Source of the DNA: Paenibacillus sp. G2S3 | Lineage (GTDB): Bacteria; Bacillota; Bacilli; Paenibacillales; Paenibacillaceae | Direction: 5' to 3' | NCBI RefSeq assembly: GCF_030123105.1 | Contig: NZ_CP126095.1 | Coordinates: 3,162,001 to 3,226,000 of the forward strand | Length of the DNA stretch: 64,000 nucleotides | Part shown: piece by piece, positions 1-8,565 of the stretch | How the letters are laid out: each line of letters begins with the position of its first letter | Numbering within the stretch: the stretch's first letter is position 1 | Position numbers and translations under genes: made by a program | The notes under the pieces: generated by a model | Told to the model about the DNA's origin: nothing | Databases searched by the model: none | What the model saw: only the letters and a program-made list of their open reading frames with translations

Positions 1-1
1 C

Positions 2-1222
2 GGAAGTGTGGTTGGATTCTTATCAGGAACTGCCTCGGCTTTCTTTCTAAAAAGCTTAGACTACGTAACAGATGTACGTTTAGAGCATCCATGGCTACTT
101 TACTTGCTGCCCCTTGGAGGGGTACTTGTTAGTTTCTTATATATGCGTTATGGGAAAAACAGCGCTAAAGGAAATAACCTTATTTTAGAACAAATTCAAG
201 ATGGTAACGAGACCATTCCTTTACGGATGGCACCCTTAGTATTGTTCGGGACACTAGTAACTCACTTGTTTGGCGGATCTGCCGGGCGTGAGGGAACAGC
301 TGTACAAATGGGAGGAAGCCTCGCGGAGTGGTTTGGAAAGCTGATCAAAATCAGCCCGCTGGATCGTAAGATTCTGTTAATGTGCGGGATTAGTGGAGGC
401 TTTGGCTCTATTTTCGGAACACCGCTGGCTGGAACCTTATTTGGTCTAGAGGTAGTAACCATTGGACTTATCAGCCAACGGGCATTACTTCCATGTTTTG
501 TAGCTAGCTTTGTTGGTGATTTGGTGACCACTCGATTCTGGGGCGTTCATCATACTCACTATGTAGTGAATGAATTTCCAGCCTTAAGTTTAATGATTAT
601 TCTAAAAGTGGTACTTGCTTCTGTAATTTTTGGAATCGTGAGTATGCTTTTCAGTGAACTGACTCATTTTCTAAAAAGAACCTTCACCGCCATGATAAGC
701 AATCCAATGATAAAAGGTGCTGTAGGTGGATTAATTATCATTGCGTTAGTATTCCTTGTAGGGTCCCGTGATTACTTGGGCCTCGGAATTCCATTAATCA
801 AGGATTCTTTTGAGGGAGATGTCTCGCCGTTCGCTTTTTTATGGAAGCTGATCTTTACCGCCTTTACCTTAGGAACAGGATTTCAGGGTGGTGAGGTTAC
901 CCCGCTATTTGCGATTGGTGCCACACTAGGCAATGCTTTGGCTGGAATCTTACATGTATATGGACCGTTTTTGGCTGCCCTCGGTTTTATTGCTGTTTTT
1001 TGTGGAGCTACGAGCACGCCTATCGCTTGCTTTTTAATGGGGATCGAGCTGTTTGGTTCAGAGGGTGCTGTATACATGTTCATTGCTTGTGTGGTGAGTT
1101 ATTTATTCTCCGGGCATAGTAGTATTTATACTTCGCAGCTTATTGGTGTATCGAAGAGTCAGCTCATTCCAATCCCTCAAGGGACTAGGATAAGTAATGT
1201 AAAACGACCTCGCAAAAAATAA
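2..1222 (+). CDS. ClC-family chloride channel/transporter, 5' end cut by window edge
   Basis: Membrane protein of the voltage-gated chloride channel (ClC) family, which moves Cl- across the membrane, in many bacteria in exchange for protons. The reading frame is already open at base 2 (Gly-Ser before the GTG at 8), so the start lies outside the window. Visible ClC signatures are the GSAGREGTAVQ selectivity-filter segment (usual form GREGP), the GTPLAGTLFGLE segment, and the later GFQGGEVTPLFAIGA segment (GxFxP-like), with about ten hydrophobic helices. About 407 residues are present, close to full length for compact bacterial ClC proteins without CBS domains. No CBS domain follows. It ends at a TAA and is followed by an independent promoter. 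Family call is firm; channel versus antiporter cannot be told, since the glutamate of REG is present. Confidence 0.9.
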   Translation, partial: GSVVGFLSGTASAFFLKSLDYVTDVRLEHPWLLYLLPLGGVLVSFLYMRYGKNSAKGNNLILEQIQDGNETIPLRMAPLVLFGTLVTHLFGGSAGREGTAVQMGGSLAEWFGKLIKISPLDRKILLMCGISGGFGSIFGTPLAGTLFGLEVVTIGLISQRALLPCFVASFVGDLVTTRFWGVHHTHYVVNEFPALSLMIILKVVLASVIFGIVSMLFSELTHFLKRTFTAMISNPMIKGAVGGLIIIALVFLVGSRDYLGLGIPLIKDSFEGDVSPFAFLWKLIFTAFTLGTGFQGGEVTPLFAIGATLGNALAGILHVYGPFLAALGFIAVFCGATSTPIACFLMGIELFGSEGAVYMFIACVVSYLFSGHSSIYTSQLIGVSKSQLIPIPQGTRISNVKRPRKK

Positions 1223-1241
1223 CAACATTTCCCCCTCTAAG

Positions 1242-1270
1242 TTGACAAGTAACGGCATGCGTTTTAAACT
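1242..1270 (+). promoter_or_regulatory. Sigma-A-type promoter of the leader/ABC-F/MFS unit
   Basis: TTGACA (1242-1247) and TAAACT (1265-1270) are separated by 17 bases. The start of transcription would lie just before the leader ORF at 1297. The -35 is perfect, the -10 matches 4 of 6. Confidence 0.6.
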
Positions 1271-1296
1271 GTTACCAAACGAAGGGATGGTTTAAC

Positions 1297-1383
1297 ATGA
1301 TTCATGTAGAAACTGTAAAGTTATATACCAGAGGCTGCTCCGAACAAACGGATACAAACGATGAAACGTTGTCCGGAGCTTAA
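1297..1383 (+). CDS. 28-codon leader peptide ORF in front of ABC-F attenuator
   Basis: ATG at 1297, TAA at 1381-1383, preceded by GAAGGGATGG (1281-1290). The peptide begins MIHVETVKLY and ends ETLSGA. The second half of the ORF contains complementary segments GCTCCG (1337-1342) and CGGAGC (1374-1379), so a ribosome stalled in the ORF would change the RNA fold. Short leader ORFs placed before terminators are the known control of several antibiotic-resistance ABC-F and Mef genes; here the role is inferred from position. It is not expected to have a function as a protein. Confidence 0.5.
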   Translation: MIHVETVKLYTRGCSEQTDTNDETLSGA

Positions 1384-1406
1384 TCAAAAGCGTATTGCTT
1401 TTATAT

Positions 1407-1628
1407 CATCGAATGATAGCGGGTCCGAATTAGCGTGAAATGTCATGCTTGTTTGGTTATGCTATCTTTCGATGTTAATGATTAAGAGGCTGTAGACAAT
1501 TTTCGTCTACAGCCTTTTGTGTTATATTGCTCAGTTTCTACACTGACATTTATATGTTTGTACCGTTCATTTGTGTACTTACAAGCAGAAGGCTTGCACC
1601 TAAGGGTGCAGTGTCTTCTGCTTTTTTT
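1407..1628 (+). terminator. Attenuator region: large hairpin and two tandem intrinsic terminators
   Basis: Three structures lie between the leader ORF and the ABC-F gene. (1) A 14-bp stem with one mismatch, CATCGAATGATAGC (1407-1420) with 1461-1474. (2) Terminator T1: 10-bp stem 1488-1497/1505-1514 followed by TTTTGTG. (3) Terminator T2: outer stem AGCAGAAG (1584-1591) with CTTCTGCT (1615-1622), inner stem TGCACC (1595-1600) with GGTGCA (1605-1610), then a run of seven T. T2 sits only about 40 bases before the ATG at 1665, so it must be read through for expression. T1 could alternatively be a distal terminator of the upstream gene. Confidence 0.65.
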
Positions 1629-1664
1629 GCGTTCTTAATTAATTTCAGAAAAGAGGAATAGGAA

Positions 1665-3215
1665 ATGAGTTTACTTGAGGTTTCAAATTTATCACATGCC
1701 TTTGGAGATAAGGTTCTATACAAGAATGTTTCTATGGAATTGTACAAGGGTGAGCATGTAGGCGTGGTTGGACAGAACGGAACGGGGAAAAGTACGTTAA
1801 TTAGCATCTTGACGGGCGAAGTAATTCCGGATGATGGAATGATAAAGTGGCAGCCCAATATTACAATCGGTCATCTCGATCAACATGCTGCCATGGATGG
1901 AAACAGTACGGTTCATAATTATTTAAGACAGGCTTTCTCAGAATTATATGAACTAGAACGAAAAATGAATGAGCTTTATGAGGAGTGCGCTGTAACTGGC
2001 AACGAAACGTTATTACAAAAGGCTGCAGACTATCAGGAACGATTAGAAGCGCTAGACTATTATTCGACGGAGAGCAATATCAGTAAGATGGTTATGGGTC
2101 TTGGGATTAACGCAATTGGAATTGACCGTCCCATCGAGCAGTTAAGTGGGGGGCAGCGGACGAAAGTCATACTGGCCAAGCTTTTACTTGAACAACCTGA
2201 TGTGCTATTGCTCGATGAACCGACTAATTATTTGGATACGGAACATGTTAACTGGCTCGCTGAGTATCTGGTTGCTTTCAATCAAGCGTTCATTGTGGTG
2301 TCTCACAGCTATGCCTTTCTCGATAAAATATCCACTAGTATTTGCGATATTGAGGGCGAAACGATAAAAAAATATCATGGGAAATACTCAGATTTTGTGA
2401 AGCAGAAGGAACATTTACGAGAGAGTCATATCCGGCAATATCATGCACAGCAGAAAAAAATCGAAACCACTGAGCAATTCATACGAAAAAACGGTGCGGG
2501 TGTCAATTCCAAAATTGCCCGTGGTCGTCAGAAACAGCTGGATAGGCTGGAACGAATCGCTGCTCCGACTTTTGTCTCAAAAGCGTCTATTCGCTTTAAG
2601 GAGCTTCCTTGCACGTCACAAGTAGCGCTTAAAGTAGAACACTTAGTCGTAGGTTACGATAAGCCTTTGTTGCCTAAATTGAAGTTCTCCATCCGTGGGG
2701 GACAAAAGCTGGTGATTTCCGGGTTCAACGGAATCGGAAAATCAACATTGCTCAAAACATTGGTTGGAGAAATTCAAGGGATTTCCGGTAGGTTTCAGTT
2801 TGCAGAACAAGTCAAAGTCGGTTACTTCGAGCAAGATTTAACATGGGAAGACGATAAGATGACACCTATTCAGGTGATTTCAGCTTATGATCCCAAACTG
2901 ACTGTAAAGGAAATACGTCGCCATCTAGCGCAGTGTGTTGTTAAAGATAACCTTGTAACACAATCTATCCGTACGCTCAGCGGCGGGGAGCAATCTAAAG
3001 TTAAGCTGGGCCTATTACTGCTTTCAGAATATAACTTTCTAATTATGGATGAGCCGACCAATCACTTAGATGCCGAAACGAAAGACGCTTTACAGAAAGC
3101 TCTAATTCAATTTGGTGGAACTGTGATTCTTGTTTCTCATGAAGAACAATTTTATCAGGGGTGGGTCGATCGTGTGCTAAACATAGGAGATGAAACCAAT
3201 AAAGGAGTTAAATAA
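1665..3215 (+). CDS. ABC-F family ATP-binding protein (YfmM paralogue, probable ribosome protection)
   Basis: Soluble protein of 516 residues with two ATP-binding cassettes and no membrane segment, the mark of the ABC-F family, which acts on the ribosome. First cassette: Walker A GQNGTGKST, signature LSGGQRTK, Walker B LLLDEPTNYLD. Second: Walker A GFNGIGKST, signature LSGGEQSK, Walker B IMDEPTNHLD. The linker between them (about residues 240-310) is charged and helical, as expected for the segment that reaches the ribosomal P/E site. Start ATG follows AAGAGGAATAGG. The same family member of housekeeping type lies at 41983-43539. Location behind a leader-ORF attenuator and directly before an MFS exporter (4-base gap) suggests antibiotic resistance (macrolide, lincosamide or pleuromutilin type), as in msr/mef pairs. 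The drug is unknown. Confidence 0.85.
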   Translation: MSLLEVSNLSHAFGDKVLYKNVSMELYKGEHVGVVGQNGTGKSTLISILTGEVIPDDGMIKWQPNITIGHLDQHAAMDGNSTVHNYLRQAFSELYELERKMNELYEECAVTGNETLLQKAADYQERLEALDYYSTESNISKMVMGLGINAIGIDRPIEQLSGGQRTKVILAKLLLEQPDVLLLDEPTNYLDTEHVNWLAEYLVAFNQAFIVVSHSYAFLDKISTSICDIEGETIKKYHGKYSDFVKQKEHLRESHIRQYHAQQKKIETTEQFIRKNGAGVNSKIARGRQKQLDRLERIAAPTFVSKASIRFKELPCTSQVALKVEHLVVGYDKPLLPKLKFSIRGGQKLVISGFNGIGKSTLLKTLVGEIQGISGRFQFAEQVKVGYFEQDLTWEDDKMTPIQVISAYDPKLTVKEIRRHLAQCVVKDNLVTQSIRTLSGGEQSKVKLGLLLLSEYNFLIMDEPTNHLDAETKDALQKALIQFGGTVILVSHEEQFYQGWVDRVLNIGDETNKGVK

Positions 3216-3219
3216 GCTA

Positions 3220-4431
3220 ATGCAAATCATTAATGAAAATTGGAAAAGAGAAATAACCCTATTTCTAACGGCTCAAACCATATCTTTATTTGGATCTTCG
3301 CTGGTTCAATATGCGATTATTTGGTATATCACCCTGACAACCTCTTCAGGGGTAATGATGACGATATCAACCGTCTGCGGCTTTCTCCCGCAGATGGCGA
3401 TCTCACTGTTTGCTGGGGTATGGATCGACCGTTATAGTCGTAAAAAAATGATCATGCTAGCGGATGGGATGATAGCGATCGCTACACTTATCCTCGCCGT
3501 GATATTTTTTATGGGTTATAAAAATATTTGGTTGCTATATGTAATTTTGCTGATCCGAGCAGCAGGTACAGGCATACAGGTTCCTGCTGTGAACGCACTT
3601 ATCCCTCAGCTTGTTTCAAAAGATCAGCTTATGAAGGTGAATGGAGTAAATAGCAGTATTTCATCTTTGATGATGTTTCTAGCTCCAGCAGCAGGGGGAG
3701 TGATTCTATCGATTAGTACCATAGAAACTGCCTTTTTTATCGATGTGATTACTGCAATTATTGGGATCGGTATGATGTGTATAATCGTTGTTCCAGTTCA
3801 TGCTAAGTTGGAGGAGGTTCAGAAATCAAATGTACAAGATATTAAGGAAGGATTTAAGTACCTAAAGGATCATGTCTTTATTAAGCAATTACTAATCTAT
3901 TTATTTGTCGTAATGATACTGATTAGTCCAGCGGCCTTCTTAACCCCTCTAATGGTGAGTCGATCCTTTGGTCCAGAAGTATGGAGATTGACCGCAAGTG
4001 AGATGACTTTTAGTGCTGGGGCGTTAGTTGGAGGGATTCTGATCGCATCTTGGGGCGGCTTTAAGTCTCGTATGCATACCAACATTCTAGCATGTACTCT
4101 CTACGGTTTGCTGATGGTTGGACTTGGCGTCGCTCCTATGTTTGCAATGTATTTATTGTTTAACTTGTTGATAGGCGTAACGATGCCTTGCTTCAACGCT
4201 CCGTTGACAGTGTTGTTGCAGCAGAATGTGGAGCCGAATATGCAAGGTAGGGTGTTCAGTCTTGTTCAAGTAACGAATTCATGTGCTTTGCCACTCGGGA
4301 TGGTGCTGTTTGGTCCGCTAGCGGATAGCGTCCAAGTGAAGACTATTTTTGTACTCGCTGGGGTTGCGGTGATTATATGTGCTTTGTATGCAATGAATAA
4401 ACTTCTTGTCCTAGCAAAGGAGTACGTTTAA
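3220..4431 (+). CDS. MFS exporter, DHA3/Mef-like
   Basis: Twelve-helix major facilitator superfamily protein of 403 residues, closest in pattern to the Mef/DHA3 group (opening with NFLTAQTISLFGSSL-like residues, GVWIDRYSRKK loop between helices 2 and 3). It probably expels a hydrophobic drug by proton antiport. ATG 3220 was chosen over the upstream in-frame ATG at 3190 because AAAGGAG (3201-3207) lies inside the end of the ABC-F gene and the 3190 start would overlap it by 26 bases. The four-base gap indicates one transcript with the ABC-F gene. The pairing of an ABC-F protector and a Mef-like pump resembles mef(A)-msr(D). Substrate is not deducible. Confidence 0.85.
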   Translation: MQIINENWKREITLFLTAQTISLFGSSLVQYAIIWYITLTTSSGVMMTISTVCGFLPQMAISLFAGVWIDRYSRKKMIMLADGMIAIATLILAVIFFMGYKNIWLLYVILLIRAAGTGIQVPAVNALIPQLVSKDQLMKVNGVNSSISSLMMFLAPAAGGVILSISTIETAFFIDVITAIIGIGMMCIIVVPVHAKLEEVQKSNVQDIKEGFKYLKDHVFIKQLLIYLFVVMILISPAAFLTPLMVSRSFGPEVWRLTASEMTFSAGALVGGILIASWGGFKSRMHTNILACTLYGLLMVGLGVAPMFAMYLLFNLLIGVTMPCFNAPLTVLLQQNVEPNMQGRVFSLVQVTNSCALPLGMVLFGPLADSVQVKTIFVLAGVAVIICALYAMNKLLVLAKEYV

Positions 4432-4432
4432 C

Positions 4433-4516
4433 ATGAAGTTATTCCAAATAAATACAAGGACAGTTTTAGAAATGGAAGGTGTTAATTTATATTTTGAACT
4501 TAAACGCAATGTTTAG
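4433..4516 (+). CDS. Possible 27-codon ORF downstream of the exporter
   Basis: ATG one base after the MFS stop codon opens a frame to TAG 4514-4516 (begins MKLFQINTRT, ends FELKRNV). It has no clear ribosome binding site of its own apart from AAGGAG within the end of the MFS gene (4417-4422), which is well spaced for it. It may be a translated small protein or chance. No family recognised. Confidence 0.25.
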   Translation: MKLFQINTRTVLEMEGVNLYFELKRNV

Positions 4517-4523
4517 ATAACAG

Positions 4524-4562
4524 AGTGGGTCTTCAATACAATTGAAGATCTACTTTTTTTTG
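4524..4562 (+). terminator. Rho-independent terminator of the ABC-F/MFS unit
   Basis: Fourteen-base-pair stem 4524-4537/4541-4554 with a three-base loop and eight T after it. Confidence 0.85.
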
Positions 4563-4627
4563 TATAAAGTGAGAGTTTTTCTGATAGGGATCGTCTATAT
4601 AGTATCGTGCTTCAAGGAGGCTTAAGG

Positions 4628-5218
4628 GTGAAGGGACAAGTACCGAAAGTTGAAAAAGAGGATGAGAGGCAATGGATTCAAAATGTTCTGGATGGACATA
4701 AGGAAGACTATTCGTATCTTGTGAATCGATATAAGAATAAAATCTAAGGTCTTTTGAGAGGGATGGGGGCCGATCACCAAGACGCGCAAGACATCACTCA
4801 GGAGACTTTTATAAAAGCTTATCGTAAGCTGGGTTCACATGATTTGGATAAAAACTTTGCGGCTTGGCTGTATACGATTGCGACTAATTTATTGAAGGAT
4901 TTGTGGAAAAAAACTCGCCCTACAGCGAGCTTGCCAGACGATCTTCCAGAACTTTCTCTTTCAGATAATCCAGAAGAAGAATTCATTCGATCGGAGCATC
5001 GCACAGAGCTGCATCAGTTAATGCAGAAGCTACCGCCTAATTATCGGACGGCTTTGTTGCTTCGTTACACCAATGATTTAAGCTATGAAGAAATGTGTAC
5101 GCTCTTAGAGGTCCCTTTAAGTAAGATCCAAAATGACCTTTATCGTGCAAAGCAGCGATTGAAGCAAATCATGACACCCCAGGAGGTAAAGAGCGATGAA
5201 GTGCTTAAGTCCATTTGA
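4628..5218 (+). pseudogene. ECF RNA polymerase sigma factor interrupted by an in-frame TAA
   Basis: The full frame runs from GTG 4628 (AAGGAGG at 4614-4620, ideal spacing) to 5218 and would give a 196-residue ECF sigma factor. Codon 40 is TAA (4745-4747) where the family has an aromatic residue in region 2.1 (local context NRYKNKI-stop-GLLRGMGA). After the stop, region 2 continues with DAQDITQETFIKAYRKL and the FAAWLYTIATNLLKD segment, and region 4 with LPPNYRTALLLRY and the helix-turn-helix around LSYEEMCTLLEVPLSKIQ. Reinitiation at TTG 4754 or ATG 4763 would give a protein missing region 2.1. The anti-sigma gene overlaps its end by 23 bases and is intact. Either a true nonsense mutation or a sequence error; no other lesion is seen. 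Confidence 0.85.
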
Positions 5219-6821
5219 GATAGAGCAATATATCCTAAGTACACCGACCTCCCGGCCTTTGGAAAAGGTTGATCATATCGCTGCTTGTGCTCATTGCAAT
5301 TTAATCTATCATGCACTATTAGAAGAACAAGAGGAGTGGTCGCAAGCATTGTTTGAAGAGAAGCTTCCAGATTCTTTTACTGCTCAAGTTATGGCTTCAA
5401 TAGAATTCGTAGAACTAGAGAAAGTAACGGTATCTGACAGGAAGCGAAAGCACCCGAAGATACTTAAATCACTAAGAATAGCCATGGGAGCGGCTTTGTT
5501 ACTTGTTGTTCTGAGTGCCGTGATTTTATATTCTGTACCCACATTGGCAGAAACTTTACGTTCTCTTTTTGTAAAAGATAATGTGGACATTGGCCTTCTA
5601 CGTGCACAAGAGTTTGGGTTAGTAGAACATCCTAATATTAAGGTGAAGGATAAAGGCTATACGATAAAAATAGATGAAGCTGAAGCGGATCCTACACGGG
5701 TAATTATTGCTTTACAGTTGTTCGGACCGGATGGAAAGCATGACAAAAAGCGGTTGGTCCTTAATGAAGGGAATAGTATTGCGATTAAGGATGATCAAGG
5801 GAAGATCGTAGGGAATTTATCTGATATAGGATTTACCAATGACTTTTACTATTTAATCGTTAATTTCTCTGAACCTCTGCAAACTGATCGAATTACGGTC
5901 GAAGGTCATGTTACTGAATTGGGGAGTGAACGAAAAAACATTCCTATTGTTCAAGGGGATTGGAAATTCAATTTTTCGATGGATATGACAGAAGCTAATA
6001 AGCAAACGACCTCTATGCCACTAACGGGTAGCTACACCTCCCCGGACGGTTTAACTGTGACCCTGAAAAAATTAACTCATATGGTGCAAGGTGTTCGTTT
6101 TGAGTTCGATACTCAATTGAGTGAAGAGGCGTTGACTCGTTCTCCTGGTGAACTATGGAAGCAGCAAGGCATGAAGTTCCATTTTGAGAATAGCGCGGGA
6201 GAAGAGATTCAGAGTGTCAATCCTAGAAAATCTCCGAGTAAGAGTTTCGTAATGTCAAGTTCTTCGATTCCAAGTGATAAGTCTGGACAAATGCATTGGA
6301 GCTATACGTTTCCAACTTTACCACAGGATACACCATATAATTTCGTGTTCGATGGATATTTTGTTCCTGAGAAGGATGGTTCGAGCGTGCAATTTGAGCC
6401 TTCCAAGTTGAAGGAACATCCGATTCCCTTTGATTTTGATGGCGATGAGCTGAAGTTATTTGACTTTACAGTGGAATCGCCACCAAATACCAATAGCAAC
6501 GAGAAGGAGGGTTCATTACACTTTAGTGGAAAATTCAGAAATGAGTTTATGAACAGTGAGTGGATATTTAAGGATGTCGCTGGCAAAGAGTGGCCTCTTA
6601 CAGGAAGGGGTGCTTATTCTCCCCGAGGATCTGGATGGAAAGATGGATATATTGAAATTGTTGAATCACAATCAGATAACAAAAAGTATTTTTTTCAGTT
6701 CCGTGCGGCTGGTCTTACTAAAATCCCTGATCAGCTTCAATTAATACGTACGATAGTCAACCGATTGTACACCAATGTAGATTGGTCCGTTCCTATCATG
6801 GAAGCTAGCAAAAAGCAGTAA
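5196..6821 (+). CDS. Membrane anti-sigma factor with DUF4179-type extracellular region
   Basis: 541 residues. The N-terminus has the zinc-binding anti-sigma pattern HIAACAHC (H-x3-C-x2-C, residues about 27-34) that holds an ECF sigma factor at the membrane. One transmembrane helix lies at about residues 89-112 (MGAALLLVVLSAVILYSV). The remaining 430 residues are outside the cell, beginning with a DUF4179-like domain and followed by beta-rich sequence. Start ATG 5196 is preceded by AGGAGG and overlaps the sigma gene, so the two are translationally coupled. Because its sigma partner carries a stop codon, this anti-sigma may now have no target. Function by family; the signal sensed is unknown. 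Confidence 0.85.
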   Translation: MKCLSPFEIEQYILSTPTSRPLEKVDHIAACAHCNLIYHALLEEQEEWSQALFEEKLPDSFTAQVMASIEFVELEKVTVSDRKRKHPKILKSLRIAMGAALLLVVLSAVILYSVPTLAETLRSLFVKDNVDIGLLRAQEFGLVEHPNIKVKDKGYTIKIDEAEADPTRVIIALQLFGPDGKHDKKRLVLNEGNSIAIKDDQGKIVGNLSDIGFTNDFYYLIVNFSEPLQTDRITVEGHVTELGSERKNIPIVQGDWKFNFSMDMTEANKQTTSMPLTGSYTSPDGLTVTLKKLTHMVQGVRFEFDTQLSEEALTRSPGELWKQQGMKFHFENSAGEEIQSVNPRKSPSKSFVMSSSSIPSDKSGQMHWSYTFPTLPQDTPYNFVFDGYFVPEKDGSSVQFEPSKLKEHPIPFDFDGDELKLFDFTVESPPNTNSNEKEGSLHFSGKFRNEFMNSEWIFKDVAGKEWPLTGRGAYSPRGSGWKDGYIEIVESQSDNKKYFFQFRAAGLTKIPDQLQLIRTIVNRLYTNVDWSVPIMEASKKQ

Positions 6822-6910
6822 AATCAATCATTTAACTTCCGGATTGTACAAGCAGATAGGAGCTCTGTCGCATCTCATATACTATCACAATCGAAAAGAG
6901 GTGGTAGTTT

Positions 6911-7138
6911 ATGACTGCTGCAGAGAAGAGAAGAATTCAAAGAGCTTTGAATGCTTTGCGTAAGCAAAGAGTGGTTCTGAAAGAAAGCCTTAAAAGAATT
7001 GAAGCATTGCTTTGCAGATTGCCTATTGGCAGTCGTGAAAGATTTGAATTGTTAGCAGTAAGAGATTCAATCGTAGAAGCGCTCCGACTCAATGCTATTG
7101 CTATACGAAATTTAAAAGACGTTACTTGTGCTTGTTAA
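6911..7138 (+). CDS. Small helical hypothetical protein (75 aa)
   Basis: ATG follows AGAGGTGG with good spacing. The product is basic and almost wholly helical, two amphipathic helices of about 30 residues separated by LPIGS, ending in CAC. It could form a helical hairpin or coiled coil. No family recognised. The gene lies between the anti-sigma gene and a terminator and is probably separately transcribed. Confidence 0.6.
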   Translation: MTAAEKRRIQRALNALRKQRVVLKESLKRIEALLCRLPIGSRERFELLAVRDSIVEALRLNAIAIRNLKDVTCAC

Positions 7139-7270
7139 TTCGTTGAACTTCTGAACCTTCTGATCCTTGTATCAACGATCAAAGTAAAGCTTTTTCTTGT
7201 CACATTAGGAGGATGCTGTTTTTCTTTCTTATTGATCTGACGGGTAACGATAGCTCAATAAACACGATAA

Positions 7271-7308
7271 GGCAGCCGGTCAGTCAATGTGATCGGCTGC
7301 CTTTATTC
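7271..7308 (+). terminator. Rho-independent terminator
   Basis: Stem GGCAGCCGGTC (7271-7281) with GATCGGCTGCC (7291-7301), one G-U pair, then TTTATT. Ends the 75-aa gene unit. Confidence 0.75.
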
Positions 7309-7489
7309 AGCAAACGGGCAGGATAGTTGAAGTTCAAACGCGGGAAAACGTATCATAAATAGGGTTTAATCCCTAAGATGACTCTTAGTTTTTTTATATG
7401 ACTTAATACAACAATATTTACAAATTCATGATACGATATTGCTAAATCAGGAAATAGATGCTCCATATGTAAGATAGAATTAATTATTG

Positions 7490-7627
7490 ATGGAACTGTT
7501 GAAGATGATTCATAACAAAATGATTGATGATCAACCAAGGACGTTTACTGAAACTATTCCCTTTCAAAAAAAGAGGAACCTCCTTTATTATCGACACGTT
7601 GAATTACAAGCGATAGCGGATACATGA
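7490..7627 (+). CDS. Possible remnant ORF (45 codons) in a 540-base gap
   Basis: The stretch 7139-7682 has no convincing gene. Apart from the terminator at 7271, it holds a weak AT-rich hairpin with T-run (CTAAGA 7373-7378 / TCTTAG 7383-7388) and this ATG-initiated frame (ends RHVELQAIADT). There is no ribosome binding site. The composition looks protein-like and may be a scrap of a decayed gene; equally it may be chance. Confidence 0.2.
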   Translation: MELLKMIHNKMIDDQPRTFTETIPFQKKRNLLYYRHVELQAIADT

Positions 7628-7682
7628 AGGATGTAATCTCAAATCTCATACATTAAAAGAGACAGTTTTGAGGAGTGTTCGT

Positions 7683-8565
7683 ATGGAACATAAATTAACC
7701 TTAATTAATGTTTTTGCCGGCATAAATTCAGAGGAAGCAGTCTTTGAAGAGCTTCCTGCAGAATGCATAAGCGATAAAATATTCAAATTATGTGCATCTC
7801 CTGGGCTGGCTCTAGGGCTTGCGAAAGGAGATACAATAAAACTCCATCCCAATGGAGAGTTTGAATTAATAAAACATGGTGGAAACTTCTGCATTCAAAT
7901 TTACAAAGAGGAGCTCGTTAAAGAAAAGATAGAGACAGCTGAATCTATAGTCAAACGAGAGCTTTCCGGTTCTTTAGATGGATTTCATAATGGCTCGCTT
8001 GCCTTCACCGCGCCCATCAGGAATGGATTTCATGCCACCAATATGGTTTTCAATGTAATTAGAGATTATTAGAATCGGAGTACTATTACTCTAATATTTA
8101 CGAATATCCATATAACTTTGACGATGAAGAGTTAGTTAGCTGGGCTAGAGATCTGGATTAATCGCTTCAAAATATCAGTTCTCCGGCGAGATTTGCAAGA
8201 CTGAAGTTCAAGTCAATTGATGAAATAATAAAGATTCTTGACGAAGAGAATGTATCCTACAGCATTAATGATCATGCCGTAAGAAACGAAAAATATTTAG
8301 CAACCTTTCATCTGGATGCCTTGAATGAACAAGGTAGGCTTAAGGAAGGATTCAAAGACACCCTATTCAAAGGAACTGTTCACAACTTTAAAACCAAAAG
8401 GGAAGAAGCAGTCTTAACCCTCTATAAATACATCGAATACCCTGAAAAAATCAATAACAAAAAAATATAGAAAAACTCCAAGACATCGAATGTTTCGCCG
8501 AATTGGAATTATCCTTAGGGGATGAAAGAATTCTAAACCAAAAAACCAATATTGAAAAAAGGTGA
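7683..8565 (+). pseudogene. Decayed DUF4265-like gene with two frameshifts and a nonsense codon
   Basis: ATG 7683 follows GAGGAG (7670-7675). The first 129 codons resemble DUF4265 proteins (FKLCASPGLALGLAKGD, GEFELIKHGGNFCIQ) and end at TAG 8070-8072. One base is missing there: with an extra T after 8069 the frame runs on as DYLESEYYYSNIYEYPYNF and further. That frame meets TAA 8159-8161 and continues without another stop for 102 codons to TAG 8468-8470. A further shift in the A-run at about 8459-8465 joins a third segment (IEKLQDIECFAELELSLGDE) ending at TGA 8563-8565, which overlaps the next ATG as TGATG. The reconstructed protein would have about 294 residues. Family call for the first part is by pattern only; the second half is unrecognised. 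The clean overlap with the next ORF supports the reconstruction. Confidence 0.6.
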
